A stretch of DNA of 31,888 bases from the IMG/VR virus record IMGVR_UViG_3300043015_000557, positions 1 to 31,888 of that record; one strand, 5' to 3'. Numbering within the stretch: position 1 is the stretch's first letter; each line of letters opens with the position of its first letter. This document shows positions 1 to 6,810 of the stretch, in pieces. Source of the stretch: a virus. Position numbers and translations under genes: made by a program. The notes beneath the pieces were generated by a model. The model searched no databases and had not been told where the DNA came from. It saw nothing but the letters and a program-made list of their open reading frames with translations.

Positions 1-465
1 CTGACTGCTTAGATAGCGTTTGAAACACGGACGGAACGCTGCAAACTTTGCTGCACCCTTTAGTGTTTGGTAGTTTAACGCAAGGCGAGTCTTATCATCA
101 TATTTTTTATTGGTTGCAACTGAGTATAAGGCATCCATCAACTTCGCACGTTGTGCTAGAGGTAGATAGTGCAAGTTCAAACCAACAAAACCCCCAGGTG
201 CAGTGTCCACAATAATTGTGAGTGGAAATCTGTCGTAGTATGGGAGTTTCTTTTTAGTCTTCGCATCGTATACGAACATCATCATTGTACCAGGTAGTAC
301 ACGACTACGCATACGTTCATCGTCACTCAAAAGTTTACCTTGAGTAACCCTCGTAGACTTTGCTTTGTCACGATACCATTCTCTTGCTTTTTTAGTTCGT
401 GCTGGAATAACCCCAGAGCGAACCCCGTCCAAGAGAATATCGTTAAACACATATGATGCTGCCAT
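1..465 (-). CDS. 2: gp2-like DNA end protector protein (partial, C-terminus beyond window)
   Basis: An open frame of 155 codons runs on the minus strand from an ATG at 465 to the window edge, so the C-terminus is missing. The N-terminus reads MAASYVFNDILLDGVRSGV and the middle contains PYYDRFPLTI and GLNLHYLPLAQRAKLMDALY. I recognise this pattern from proteins annotated as DNA end protector (T4 gp2) in marine T4-like phages. In T4, gp2 binds the ends of packaged DNA and shields them from host RecBCD. The gene lies 47 bases downstream of the gp4 gene on the same strand, which fits a head-completion pair. A perfect minus-strand late promoter (502-509) sits 37 bases before the start. The assignment rests on remembered family motifs and on the neighbour, not on an alignment. 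Confidence 0.65.
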   Translation of the reverse strand, partial: MAASYVFNDILLDGVRSGVIPARTKKAREWYRDKAKSTRVTQGKLLSDDERMRSRVLPGTMMMFVYDAKTKKKLPYYDRFPLTIIVDTAPGGFVGLNLHYLPLAQRAKLMDALYSVATNKKYDDKTRLALNYQTLKGAAKFAAFRPCFKRYLSSQ

Positions 466-501
466 TAATTAGTCCGTTGCCTATAGTTAGATTGCTATAT
501 C

Positions 502-509
502 TATTTATA
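502..509 (-). promoter_or_regulatory. T4-type late promoter for the gp2-like gene
   Basis: The plus strand reads TATTTATA, which is TATAAATA on the minus strand. This is an exact match to the T4 late promoter octamer read by a gp55-type sigma factor. It lies between the gp4 stop and the gp2-like start, 37 bases upstream of the latter. Confidence 0.75.
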
Positions 510-512
510 CGT

Positions 513-965
513 CTAAGTTAAATGGTCTTCTGTTAGAATCTGAAACTGCCACTTTCTGTCTAGACAAAATTCTTTTGCTGCCTTGAACTTTGCTTGGTTC
601 ACTGCATAAGTCTTAACTTCTCTGACATATTTTGTTGACAAACGACCTGTAGGTGTGTTATACTTTTTCTTAGGGTCTGGTTCTAGGAGTTGTCTTTTTG
701 GTTTGACTTCTATCAGACGAATAGCAATCTTACCTTCCTTGTCTATATACTTGACCCAAAAATCTGGATAGTATTTGCGGTTCTTTCCGCTAGTGGGGTC
801 TCTGTATGGGATGATTACTTCTTCACTTGCCCATTCCAACACATTGGCATTGGTATCACAATATATCATAAACTTACGCTCCCATAGAGAGCGATAGATA
901 ATTTTTGTGGGGTCTCCCTTGTATTTTTGTGGATTCTGAGGAGAATACCTACCCTTATACGCCAT
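513..965 (-). CDS. 4: Head completion protein gp4 (PD-(D/E)xK nuclease-like fold signature)
   Basis: This 150-residue protein starts MAYKGRYSPQNPQKYKGDP and matches T4 gp4 (150 residues) in length and N-terminal wording. gp4 acts on filled heads before tail joining. The ATG at 965 was chosen over an in-frame TTG three codons upstream because the family begins MAYKG. Visible motifs are SLWE with E29, YYPDF with P67 and D68, and IEVKPK with E86 and K88. The E...PD...ExK spacing is that of TnsA-like PD-(D/E)xK nucleases, so metal-dependent DNA cleavage or binding is plausible, but this is inference. The gene is transcribed divergently from gp48, and a near-match late promoter (AATAAATA at 1020-1027, minus) lies upstream. 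Confidence 0.9.
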   Translation of the reverse strand: MAYKGRYSPQNPQKYKGDPTKIIYRSLWERKFMIYCDTNANVLEWASEEVIIPYRDPTSGKNRKYYPDFWVKYIDKEGKIAIRLIEVKPKRQLLEPDPKKKYNTPTGRLSTKYVREVKTYAVNQAKFKAAKEFCLDRKWQFQILTEDHLT

Positions 966-980
966 AATTCTCAACCGCCT

Positions 981-988
981 TATAAATA
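981..988 (+). promoter_or_regulatory. T4-type late promoter (first of tandem pair) for gp48 operon
   Basis: Exact TATAAATA on the plus strand, 62 bases before the gp48 ATG, in the 85-base gap between the divergent gp4 and gp48 genes. A second exact copy follows 11 bases later. Confidence 0.75.
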
Positions 989-991
989 GTT

Positions 992-999
992 TATAAATA
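992..999 (+). promoter_or_regulatory. T4-type late promoter (second of tandem pair) for gp48 operon
   Basis: Exact TATAAATA on the plus strand, about 50 bases before the gp48 ATG. The two copies are one helical turn apart, so both may start transcripts of the tube-cap/hub operon. Confidence 0.75.
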
Positions 1000-1019
1000 A
1001 TATATGGAACACTACACCT

Positions 1020-1027
1020 TATTTATT
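1020..1027 (-). promoter_or_regulatory. Possible late promoter for gp4 (one mismatch)
   Basis: The minus strand reads AATAAATA, one base off the late consensus, 54 bases upstream of the gp4 start. No better minus-strand match exists in this gap, so it is the best candidate for driving gp4. Confidence 0.4.
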
Positions 1028-1050
1028 AGGACAACAAACAGAGGATTCCC

Positions 1051-1869
1051 ATGGCGTTAAACCTTGCCGCAAAAATTGCTGCCCCACTGTCAAAACTTTT
1101 TGGCAGTAAGTTTGCAGCACCTAATTTTCAGTTTCCGATTGGACACAACGGACCTAGTATTACCTTTACACCACAGTTGAACCCCAACAATTCGTATGTA
1201 AAGAATAAACCCATCTCTGGTTCTTTGACATTTGGTTTAGGTAATATTCGTTTCTATCTGCCACAACAGATTGAGATGCAATACACTGCGAACTACCAAG
1301 AAACTGAAATGTCGAATATGCTCAAGGCATATCAATCAGATAACTTTATGGACGGACTTAGAGAATTTGGTGCAAGAGCAGCGGCAGCAGGTGCGGATAC
1401 TGCTGGTGGGGCAATAGAATCTTTTACTGGACTTTCTGGTCTTAAAGCATCCGTCTACAAGAAGACGGGTACTGCATATAACAACCACATGGAAGTTATG
1501 TTCCAAGGAGTTGGTTTCCGTGAATTCAACTTCACGTTTAAATTCTTCCCTCGTAATGCGGGAGAATCCGCAGGAGTTATCGGTGCTATCAATAAACTAA
1601 AATATCACATGCACCCAAACTTTAAAGCAGGTACTGGACAAGCAATTTTCGATGTTCCGTCTGTATTCTCAATTAACATTTCAGGCGACAAAGGATTCTA
1701 CGGTGGATTCTGTGAGGCAGTCCTAACTGGAATGAACGTTAACGGTTCTGGTTCTGGTGTTGCCGCACAATTTGAGGATGGTTCACCTGCGGAAATCGAC
1801 TTAACATTAAACTTCAAAGAGACTTCTTACCTCACTAAAGAACGTCTTGATGGCGCAATGCCATTTTAA
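1051..1869 (+). CDS. 48: Baseplate tail tube cap protein, gp48-like
   Basis: This 272-residue protein has the segment EVMFQGVGFREFNFTFKFF followed by PRNAGES and a conserved proline near HPNFK. This is the gp48 / tube-initiator signature, a tail-tube-like beta fold that caps the baseplate centre and templates the tail tube. T4 gp48 is longer (about 364 residues), and the T4 partner gp54 is not evident in the window, so gp54 is a possible alternative identity. A good ribosome site (AGAGGA) precedes the ATG. It is the first gene of a run leading into gp53, 11 bases downstream, which fits baseplate assembly. A short Ala-rich segment near residues 108-118 (FGARAAAAGAD) is low complexity. Confidence 0.75.
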   Translation: MALNLAAKIAAPLSKLFGSKFAAPNFQFPIGHNGPSITFTPQLNPNNSYVKNKPISGSLTFGLGNIRFYLPQQIEMQYTANYQETEMSNMLKAYQSDNFMDGLREFGARAAAAGADTAGGAIESFTGLSGLKASVYKKTGTAYNNHMEVMFQGVGFREFNFTFKFFPRNAGESAGVIGAINKLKYHMHPNFKAGTGQAIFDVPSVFSINISGDKGFYGGFCEAVLTGMNVNGSGSGVAAQFEDGSPAEIDLTLNFKETSYLTKERLDGAMPF

Positions 1870-1880
1870 GGGGGTAAAAT

Positions 1881-2654
1881 ATGCTATCTAAGAAGAACAG
1901 ATTTTTTCTAAAGTATCCACAAGTTCAATATAACTTGCAAGGAGAAAAGAAGATTCTTACCAACATTATGGTGAGAAACAAAATTAAAGAACTATTGCGT
2001 GATGATGGACGCATCTTTTACGGATACGATTTGCAAGAAGGGGATACCCCAGAAATGATTGCAGATAAGTATTACGATGATGCAGGTCTTCACTGGATTG
2101 TTATGATGATGAATACTACACCTGACGGACGTTGGGATGTAGGTATGGACTATCAAACATTCTCAAACTATGTGAATGTAAAGTATAAGGGCGTGACATT
2201 AAATACCAACTCATTTAGTGGTGACATTAAAGTTGGCGCAAAGATTGCTGGCGTAACTTCTGGTGCAGAAGGTATTGTTCTTCAATGGAATCCTTCAACT
2301 GGTCGTATTGGAATTGACCAAACTAGAGGGTCTTTCGAAAAGGGCGAACAAGCAAATACAGTAATGATTGCAAGCGATGGAACAACATTAGAAGGTTCTA
2401 TGCAGTTTGGACAATATAAAATTGCTACGTTAAAAGCAACACATCATTACGAAGATACCGTAAGGGGAGTAGAGGTTGACTATAATCAATGGTTGAGCAT
2501 CCCAGCAGATGAACGTAGGGAAGTTTCCAACATTGTTTATGAAGAAGAATTGAATAACAAAAATAGAACTATCCGTCTTCTTAAACCAATCCATGTTGCC
2601 CAAGTTGTTGATGAGTTAAAAGACTTATTGAACCCAGATAAGGTAATAGTATAA
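1881..2654 (+). CDS. 53: Baseplate wedge subunit gp53 with an added beta module
   Basis: This 257-residue protein starts MLSKKNRFFLKYPQVQYNL. It has the LysM-like gp53 core (EGDTPEMIADKYYDDAGLHW, then VMMMNT). gp53 joins adjacent wedges around the hub in T4. T4 gp53 is 196 residues; this one is about 60 longer. The extra length coincides with a Gly-rich beta module at residues about 114-160 (AGVTSGAEGIVLQW ... GRIGID ... GSFEKGEQ), which recurs in gp8 and gp14 here. The C-terminal half returns to a gp53-like pattern (THHYEDT, NKNRTIRLLKP). The ribosome site is AGGGGGT. The next gene begins two bases after its stop codon, showing tight coupling with the hub gene. Confidence 0.88.
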   Translation: MLSKKNRFFLKYPQVQYNLQGEKKILTNIMVRNKIKELLRDDGRIFYGYDLQEGDTPEMIADKYYDDAGLHWIVMMMNTTPDGRWDVGMDYQTFSNYVNVKYKGVTLNTNSFSGDIKVGAKIAGVTSGAEGIVLQWNPSTGRIGIDQTRGSFEKGEQANTVMIASDGTTLEGSMQFGQYKIATLKATHHYEDTVRGVEVDYNQWLSIPADERREVSNIVYEEELNNKNRTIRLLKPIHVAQVVDELKDLLNPDKVIV

Positions 2655-2655
2655 T

Positions 2656-3942
2656 ATGTCAGCAGGAATGCAAAGGGCGAGTGACTATCTCGTTGACGAA
2701 ATTAAAATCAAACCACAGTATGGTACTGGTACAGAAGTTGATGTTACTGGTATCATGGTGGAGATGCATATTTATGAAGATATCTATAAACCGTTTTTAC
2801 ACGGTACTCTAATGGTATCTGACTCTTCTGGTTTGATTGAACAAACACCAATTAGTGGTGAAGAATTTCTCAGCATTAAAATAGAAACGCCAGGTGCAGA
2901 CCAAACAATTGACCATGAGTTTCAAGTTTATAAAGTTTCAGGTCGTGCTTCCACTGGTAACTTAACCCAAGCATATGTGCTTCACTTTATGTCTAAGGAA
3001 GCATTCAAGAATATTACAAATCCGATAAGCATTGGATTTGACGGTAAACTTATTTCAGATGAAGTTACAAAGATATATAATCAACACCTAAAAGTTGATA
3101 AGAAATTTGATGTAGAAAAAACTAAGAATCCAAGACGAATGTCTTTTAGTCAATGGTCTCCAACGAGAATCATTAACGAAATGAAAAAGACTGCACAATC
3201 TGCAAAGTATAGTGAAGGTTCAGACTATCAGTTTTGGGAAGGACTTGACGGTTTTCATTTCAGAACAGTTCAATCTCTAATGGATGAAATCGAACCTAAA
3301 GTCGATTCTGACCAAAGAGAAAAATTGACTTGGACAGGTCAAAACATTTGTGGCGCAGATGATGTTGCAGCAAATAACCAAGCAATTCGTAACTACAATA
3401 TTATTGACCAAGGCGATAACTTGAAGAGAGTTGTTGGTGGTGGAACCGCAAGCACTCAAATTACATTTGACCCAATTCAAGGTTCTGTTGCTTTTGTAGA
3501 TACAGCAGTTAAAGATGTGTTTAAGAAGATTGAGACTATGGAACCAAATCTTCCAATGGGCAGTCAGTTTGAAAGAGTGTATAGGTCTTCTACTGCGAAT
3601 GCTCAAGCAAACTTACAGTTACTATTTACAGATGCTTCTGAACCAAACCCAAGCGGCGTAGAGAAGTTTGCACAAACACAAAGAATTCAAGCAAACTTGA
3701 TGCAAGGCATGAAGATTGACTTGGAGTTGAACGGTAATACTAATAGAAAGATTGGTGATGTGGTTGATGTAAACCTACCTGCTACTGTTGGTGTTGACCA
3801 AGGACTTTTAAACGATAGTCAGATTAGTGGAAACGCTTTGATTACCGCAATTAATCACAACTGGACACAAGAACAATACTTACAGAACGTCCGAGTTGTC
3901 AAAGATTCATCTAGAGAAACGATTGACAGTTTAGTACCATAA
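2656..3942 (+). CDS. 27: Baseplate hub subunit, gp27-like
   Basis: This 428-residue protein begins MSAGMQRASDYLVDEIKIKP and continues with an all-beta N-terminal part (VEMHIYEDIYKPFLHGTLMV, EEFLSIKIETPG). A central segment, DGFHFRTVQSLMDE, is typical of T4-like hub proteins of the gp27/gpD type. T4 gp27 (391 residues) forms the trimeric torus that holds gp5 and joins the tube to the spike. The position fits, because a gp5-like gene lies just downstream, with a kinase-like gene and a small ORF between them. I see no signal peptide or membrane segment. The identification is by motif pattern, length and context, with no alignment run. Confidence 0.78.
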   Translation: MSAGMQRASDYLVDEIKIKPQYGTGTEVDVTGIMVEMHIYEDIYKPFLHGTLMVSDSSGLIEQTPISGEEFLSIKIETPGADQTIDHEFQVYKVSGRASTGNLTQAYVLHFMSKEAFKNITNPISIGFDGKLISDEVTKIYNQHLKVDKKFDVEKTKNPRRMSFSQWSPTRIINEMKKTAQSAKYSEGSDYQFWEGLDGFHFRTVQSLMDEIEPKVDSDQREKLTWTGQNICGADDVAANNQAIRNYNIIDQGDNLKRVVGGGTASTQITFDPIQGSVAFVDTAVKDVFKKIETMEPNLPMGSQFERVYRSSTANAQANLQLLFTDASEPNPSGVEKFAQTQRIQANLMQGMKIDLELNGNTNRKIGDVVDVNLPATVGVDQGLLNDSQISGNALITAINHNWTQEQYLQNVRVVKDSSRETIDSLVP

Positions 3943-3953
3943 GGAGAAAGTAA

Positions 3954-4808
3954 ATGAAATCACTTACAGAGTGGGTCGTGAACACTCAAGAAGAAGCACA
4001 AGACCTACAAGAAAAATTAATTCTGTTTAACAACGGAGCGAAATACGGACAAGTTGTATTTCTAGCAGGCGGTGCAGGTTCTGGTAAAGGGTTTGCTATC
4101 TCAAAGTTTTTGGATAGTTCATCATACAAAATTCGTGACGTTGATGAGTGGAAAGTTGCTTTACTAAAAATTGCTAAATTGAAAGATAAGTATCCTGAGA
4201 TTCAAGGTCTAGACTTGCGTAATGGTAAAGACGTTTTCAAACTACACACATTTGTAAAAGACAAGGGAATCAAAGAGAAGTCTCTTGATTTGCTTCTAAC
4301 AGATGTATCAGCAGATAGACTTCCAAATATTATTTTTGACGTTACTCTAAAAGATATTGAAGATATTACAGACGTTCTACCAAAACTAGAAGGTGTTGGT
4401 TATCAGTCAACCAATGTACATTTGGTGTGGGTACTAACAAACTATGCAGTTGCAGTTAAGAATAACGCAGGTCGTGCAAGGGTTGTTCCAGATAACATCA
4501 TGTTGAAAACACACGTTGGTGCTGCAAAAACAATGCACCAAATCGTAACTGGTTCTATTCCTCGTGGTCTAGATGGTAAGGTTGCTGTCATTCTAAATAA
4601 TAGAGAAAACACAATTCCTTTCTTGGATGCAAGCGGTAAACCAGTTAAAACTGCCTCTGGCGAATTGGTTGTTAAAGATTTTACATATGTAACAGTTAAG
4701 AAAGAGGGTAAGCGTCCAGTTGACAATAAAGAGTTGCAACAACAAATCTATGATTGGATGAAAGATAACGTTCCTAAGACTAAAGAAACTGGCGAACTAT
4801 TTAAGTAA
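3954..4808 (+). CDS. P-loop kinase-like protein (zeta-toxin-like), between hub and spike genes
   Basis: This 284-residue protein has a clear Walker A motif, GGAGSGKG at residues 39-46 (K45), after the beta strand QVVFLA. An acidic stretch, RDVDEW, follows in the position of the zeta-toxin/AAA-kinase second motif. A later strand is NIIFDVTLKD, followed by VHLVWVLTNYAVAVKNN and AGRARVVPDNI. The order of P-loop, hydrophobic strand and Arg-rich lid resembles zeta-toxin and related small-molecule kinases. The substrate is unknown. It has a strong ribosome site (AAGGAG) and its stop overlaps the next start (TAATG), so it is expressed with the baseplate hub genes. It is not one of the classical T4 baseplate proteins. 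It could be a virion component, a hub assembly factor or an injected effector; I cannot tell which from sequence. Confidence 0.7.
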   Translation: MKSLTEWVVNTQEEAQDLQEKLILFNNGAKYGQVVFLAGGAGSGKGFAISKFLDSSSYKIRDVDEWKVALLKIAKLKDKYPEIQGLDLRNGKDVFKLHTFVKDKGIKEKSLDLLLTDVSADRLPNIIFDVTLKDIEDITDVLPKLEGVGYQSTNVHLVWVLTNYAVAVKNNAGRARVVPDNIMLKTHVGAAKTMHQIVTGSIPRGLDGKVAVILNNRENTIPFLDASGKPVKTASGELVVKDFTYVTVKKEGKRPVDNKELQQQIYDWMKDNVPKTKETGELFK

Positions 4809-4969
4809 TGAGCAATAAAGAAAACAAACAGAAACTAAAAGACCTACCTAGTGTGTCACTAGAAGAATTGTGTAGACAAGGTTTGGTAGATAAGTTTGAA
4901 CACCTCAAAGATAATGTAGATTATGAGAAGGTAAAACAAGATGCAGAATCAAAGACTACCAGGACGTAA
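4808..4969 (+). CDS. Small hypothetical protein, 53 residues, overlapping the spike gene
   Basis: An ATG at 4808 overlaps the previous stop (TAATG) and opens a 53-codon frame ending in TAA at 4967-4969. It overlaps the start of the gp5-like gene by 29 bases. The product is very polar and probably helical: MSNKENKQKLKDLP, then SLEELCRQGLVDKFEHL, then KDNVDYEKVKQDAE. Without it, about 130 bases of an otherwise gapless operon would be empty, and the overlap start is the same kind used by gp6, gp15 and the PAAR gene. I do not recognise a family. It could be a small partner of the kinase-like protein or a spike chaperone, both inference. Confidence 0.55.
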   Translation: MSNKENKQKLKDLPSVSLEELCRQGLVDKFEHLKDNVDYEKVKQDAESKTTRT

Positions 4970-5951
4970 CGGTTTCATATGGTGGATGGGGCGAGTTGTA
5001 CAGAGAGATGACCCAGAACAACTAGGTCGTGTCAAAGTACGTTGCCTTGGATGGCATACAGATAATGTTGAACAACTACCTACTGCTTCGTTGCCGTGGG
5101 CAGTTGTCATTTACGAACCATCACCAAATCCTCAGATTAACCCACCTCGTATTGGGGATTGGGTCTTTGGGTTTTTCCAAGATGGAGAAGCAGCGCAAGT
5201 ACCTTATGTCTTGGGGGTAATCCCAACTAAGGGTGCTGGTGGTTGGGCAGATGACTTGGGCGATGAAGGTCCTGAACCTTTGGCGAATAGACCAGTTTCT
5301 ACTTCAACCGTAGTACCTTCTGACGGAACCGCACCAGCGGAAATTACACCAGAAGCAAATGTACCTTTGACCGCAGCGGGTACTCCTGGTGCTTCTACTG
5401 GTACACCTTCTGCGGGTCAAGCAGTTGCAGACAGTGCAAGAAAAACTGGACTAACTGCACCAGACGGTTCCACCTTTGATGAACCCGCTTCCTCATACGC
5501 AGCGGTTTATCCATACAACAAAGCAATCGTATCTGAAAGTGGACACGCACTAGAATTGGATGATAGTCCAGGTGCAGCACGAATCAACATCCGTCACCAT
5601 ACTGGTACTGGTATTGAGATGCAACCAAATGCAGATATGATTCAAAAGACAATCAACAATGCCCACATCTTCACAGATGGAAATTCATTCAAGCATGTTG
5701 CAGGTGGGGAAACAGTAAACTACGGTGCTGACTTGAAAATTATGACAGGCGGTGGCGTAGGTGTAGATTTAAAAGTTGATGGTGGTGGAGGAATTAATAT
5801 TGTTGTCACTGGTGGCGATGTTACTATTGACACAACTGGTAATGTAACAACGAAGACAAGCGGAAACGTTACGCACGAGTGCGGTGGGAATTATACTATC
5901 AAAGCAGGTGGTAACGTAGATATTGACGGTGCAAGAATCGACTTGAACTAA
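4941..5951 (+). CDS. 5: Baseplate spike protein, gp5-like, without a lysozyme domain
   Basis: This 336-residue protein has an N-terminal OB-fold (residues about 14-95: IWWMGRVVQRDDPEQLGRVK, PWAVVIYEPSP, PRIGDWVFGFFQDGE) as in T4 gp5 and VgrG. A Pro/Thr/Ala/Gly-rich linker follows (about 96-185). The C-terminal beta-helix ends in five octads: GDVTIDTT, GNVTTKTS, GNVTHECG, GNYTIKAG and GNVDIDGA (residues 292-331). T4 gp5 (575 residues) carries a lysozyme domain between OB-fold and needle; here that place is taken by the linker and no lysozyme motif is seen. The trimer should form the puncturing needle below the gp27 hub, tipped by the PAAR protein encoded at 6810. The ATG at 4941 has a GAAGGT ribosome site inside the upstream small ORF. 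Confidence 0.88.
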   Translation: MQNQRLPGRNGFIWWMGRVVQRDDPEQLGRVKVRCLGWHTDNVEQLPTASLPWAVVIYEPSPNPQINPPRIGDWVFGFFQDGEAAQVPYVLGVIPTKGAGGWADDLGDEGPEPLANRPVSTSTVVPSDGTAPAEITPEANVPLTAAGTPGASTGTPSAGQAVADSARKTGLTAPDGSTFDEPASSYAAVYPYNKAIVSESGHALELDDSPGAARINIRHHTGTGIEMQPNADMIQKTINNAHIFTDGNSFKHVAGGETVNYGADLKIMTGGGVGVDLKVDGGGGINIVVTGGDVTIDTTGNVTTKTSGNVTHECGGNYTIKAGGNVDIDGARIDLN

Positions 5952-5952
5952 T

Positions 5953-5964
5953 ACTAAATACTAT
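5953..5964 (+). promoter_or_regulatory. Possible variant late promoter (ACTAAATACTAT)
   Basis: ACTAAATACTAT lies just after the spike gene. The same 12-mer is present upstream of gp8 (13564-13575), and GATAAATACTAT precedes gp13 (28686-28697). The core TAAATACTAT fits the T4 late promoter with its frequent CTAT extension, but the first two bases differ from TATAAATA. It is 92 bases before the next ATG. Confidence 0.4.
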
Positions 5965-6000
5965 ATGGTATTATAAACCCTACAACTGTATAATAACACA

Positions 6001-6020
6001 CTTGTCAAGACTTGTCAAGA
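6001..6020 (+). repeat. Perfect 10-bp tandem repeat in intergenic region
   Basis: CTTGTCAAGA is repeated twice exactly. Each copy is an imperfect palindrome (CTTG-T-CAAG), so the pair could fold as a small hairpin or form an operator-like site. It lies in the 104-base gap between the spike gene and the next ORF, 35 bases before that start. A short T-run follows (GGTTTTTG), so a weak terminator is also possible. Confidence 0.5.
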
Positions 6021-6055
6021 GGTTTTTGAAAAAAAATTAAAGTATAGGAAAAAAG

Positions 6056-6613
6056 ATGGCATTGACAACTGCTGACTTGGTTGAAGGCGCACCTCATGTA
6101 GAAGCATTAGCAGGATTAGCGTCACCAACCATTAGAGAAAAGGAAGTAGATGTTAGTTTTACTATCATTGGTGATGAGGGTGAGATTAATATTGAAGTGA
6201 CAAACGTGGTACCTCAAGTCGAAGATAAGGGACTTGAGTTATCATGGAGTGGAGATACAGTCACTATTAAGGGGGTGTACTCTGCGGGATGGGAAGATAA
6301 GATTATCTACATTGAGAAGGGACAAGTAACCAACCTAGACGATGATGATAACTTTGACCCATTGAATCCAAAGCATATTCCACCTGAGACAGTGAGTGGA
6401 TTTTCTAACGTACCAGAAGGACAAGACTTACTTGTCGTAAAGAATGATACGAAAGATTATTTGGATGTTGTATTTGATGTTACAGTAAATTGGGAAGACC
6501 CATTGGTACCTGATGTGGTAGAGACAGAAACTATAAGTGTGACTCACCGTATTGGTAATGATTGGGATGCCGCAGGTGCTTGGATTACTGCATACTTGGA
6601 AAGAAATCCGTAA
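6056..6613 (+). CDS. Unrecognised protein between spike and PAAR genes (185 residues)
   Basis: I do not recognise this family. The protein is acidic, soluble and predicted mostly beta, with alternating hydrophobic strands (VDVSFTIIGDEGEINIEVTN, LELSWSGDTVTIKGVYS, LDVVFDVTVNWEDP, TISVTHRIGNDW). An Asp-rich turn, NLDDDDNFDP, lies near the middle. There is no signal peptide or membrane segment. It ends with TAATG overlapping the next small gene, which itself overlaps the PAAR gene, so all three are probably translated together. The position between the needle and its tip suggests a spike- or hub-associated structural protein or assembly factor; this is context inference only. Confidence 0.75.
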   Translation: MALTTADLVEGAPHVEALAGLASPTIREKEVDVSFTIIGDEGEINIEVTNVVPQVEDKGLELSWSGDTVTIKGVYSAGWEDKIIYIEKGQVTNLDDDDNFDPLNPKHIPPETVSGFSNVPEGQDLLVVKNDTKDYLDVVFDVTVNWEDPLVPDVVETETISVTHRIGNDWDAAGAWITAYLERNP

Positions 6614-6810
6614 TGGAGGGTGTGTTTGTAGTCTTAGTGGATGGACAGATTAGGACATACTACAAATATGAGGACATTCCTCAAGTTATAGAAAACGTGA
6701 TTAAGTTTTTACCTAATGTTCCACCACCACCTCATACGGATGAACAACATAGGGAGATGGATTCATACGAGTCCAAATTCAAAGAATTACTTAAAAGGGA
6801 GACACGATAA
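6613..6810 (+). CDS. Small unrecognised protein upstream of PAAR gene (65 residues)
   Basis: The start is the ATG at 6613, which overlaps the previous stop (TAATG). An in-frame ATG at 6562 would reach 17 codons back into the upstream gene and is less likely. The product begins MEGVFVVLVDGQIRTYYKYE, followed by a helix ending in Pro-rich PNVPPPPHTDEQ and a charged C-terminus. Its stop overlaps the PAAR start in the same way. I know no family. Small proteins encoded next to PAAR or VgrG genes can be loading adaptors, but nothing in this sequence proves that. Confidence 0.65.
   Translation: MEGVFVVLVDGQIRTYYKYEDIPQVIENVIKFLPNVPPPPHTDEQHREMDSYESKFKELLKRETR

Noticed and set aside
966-974. TTG start giving gp4 three extra residues
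   Set aside because: gp4 homologues begin MAYKG, matching the ATG at 965.
6562-6612. Upstream ATG extending the 65-residue protein by 17 codons
   Set aside because: It reaches deep into the previous gene, while the ATG at 6613 forms the TAATG overlap used repeatedly in this genome.
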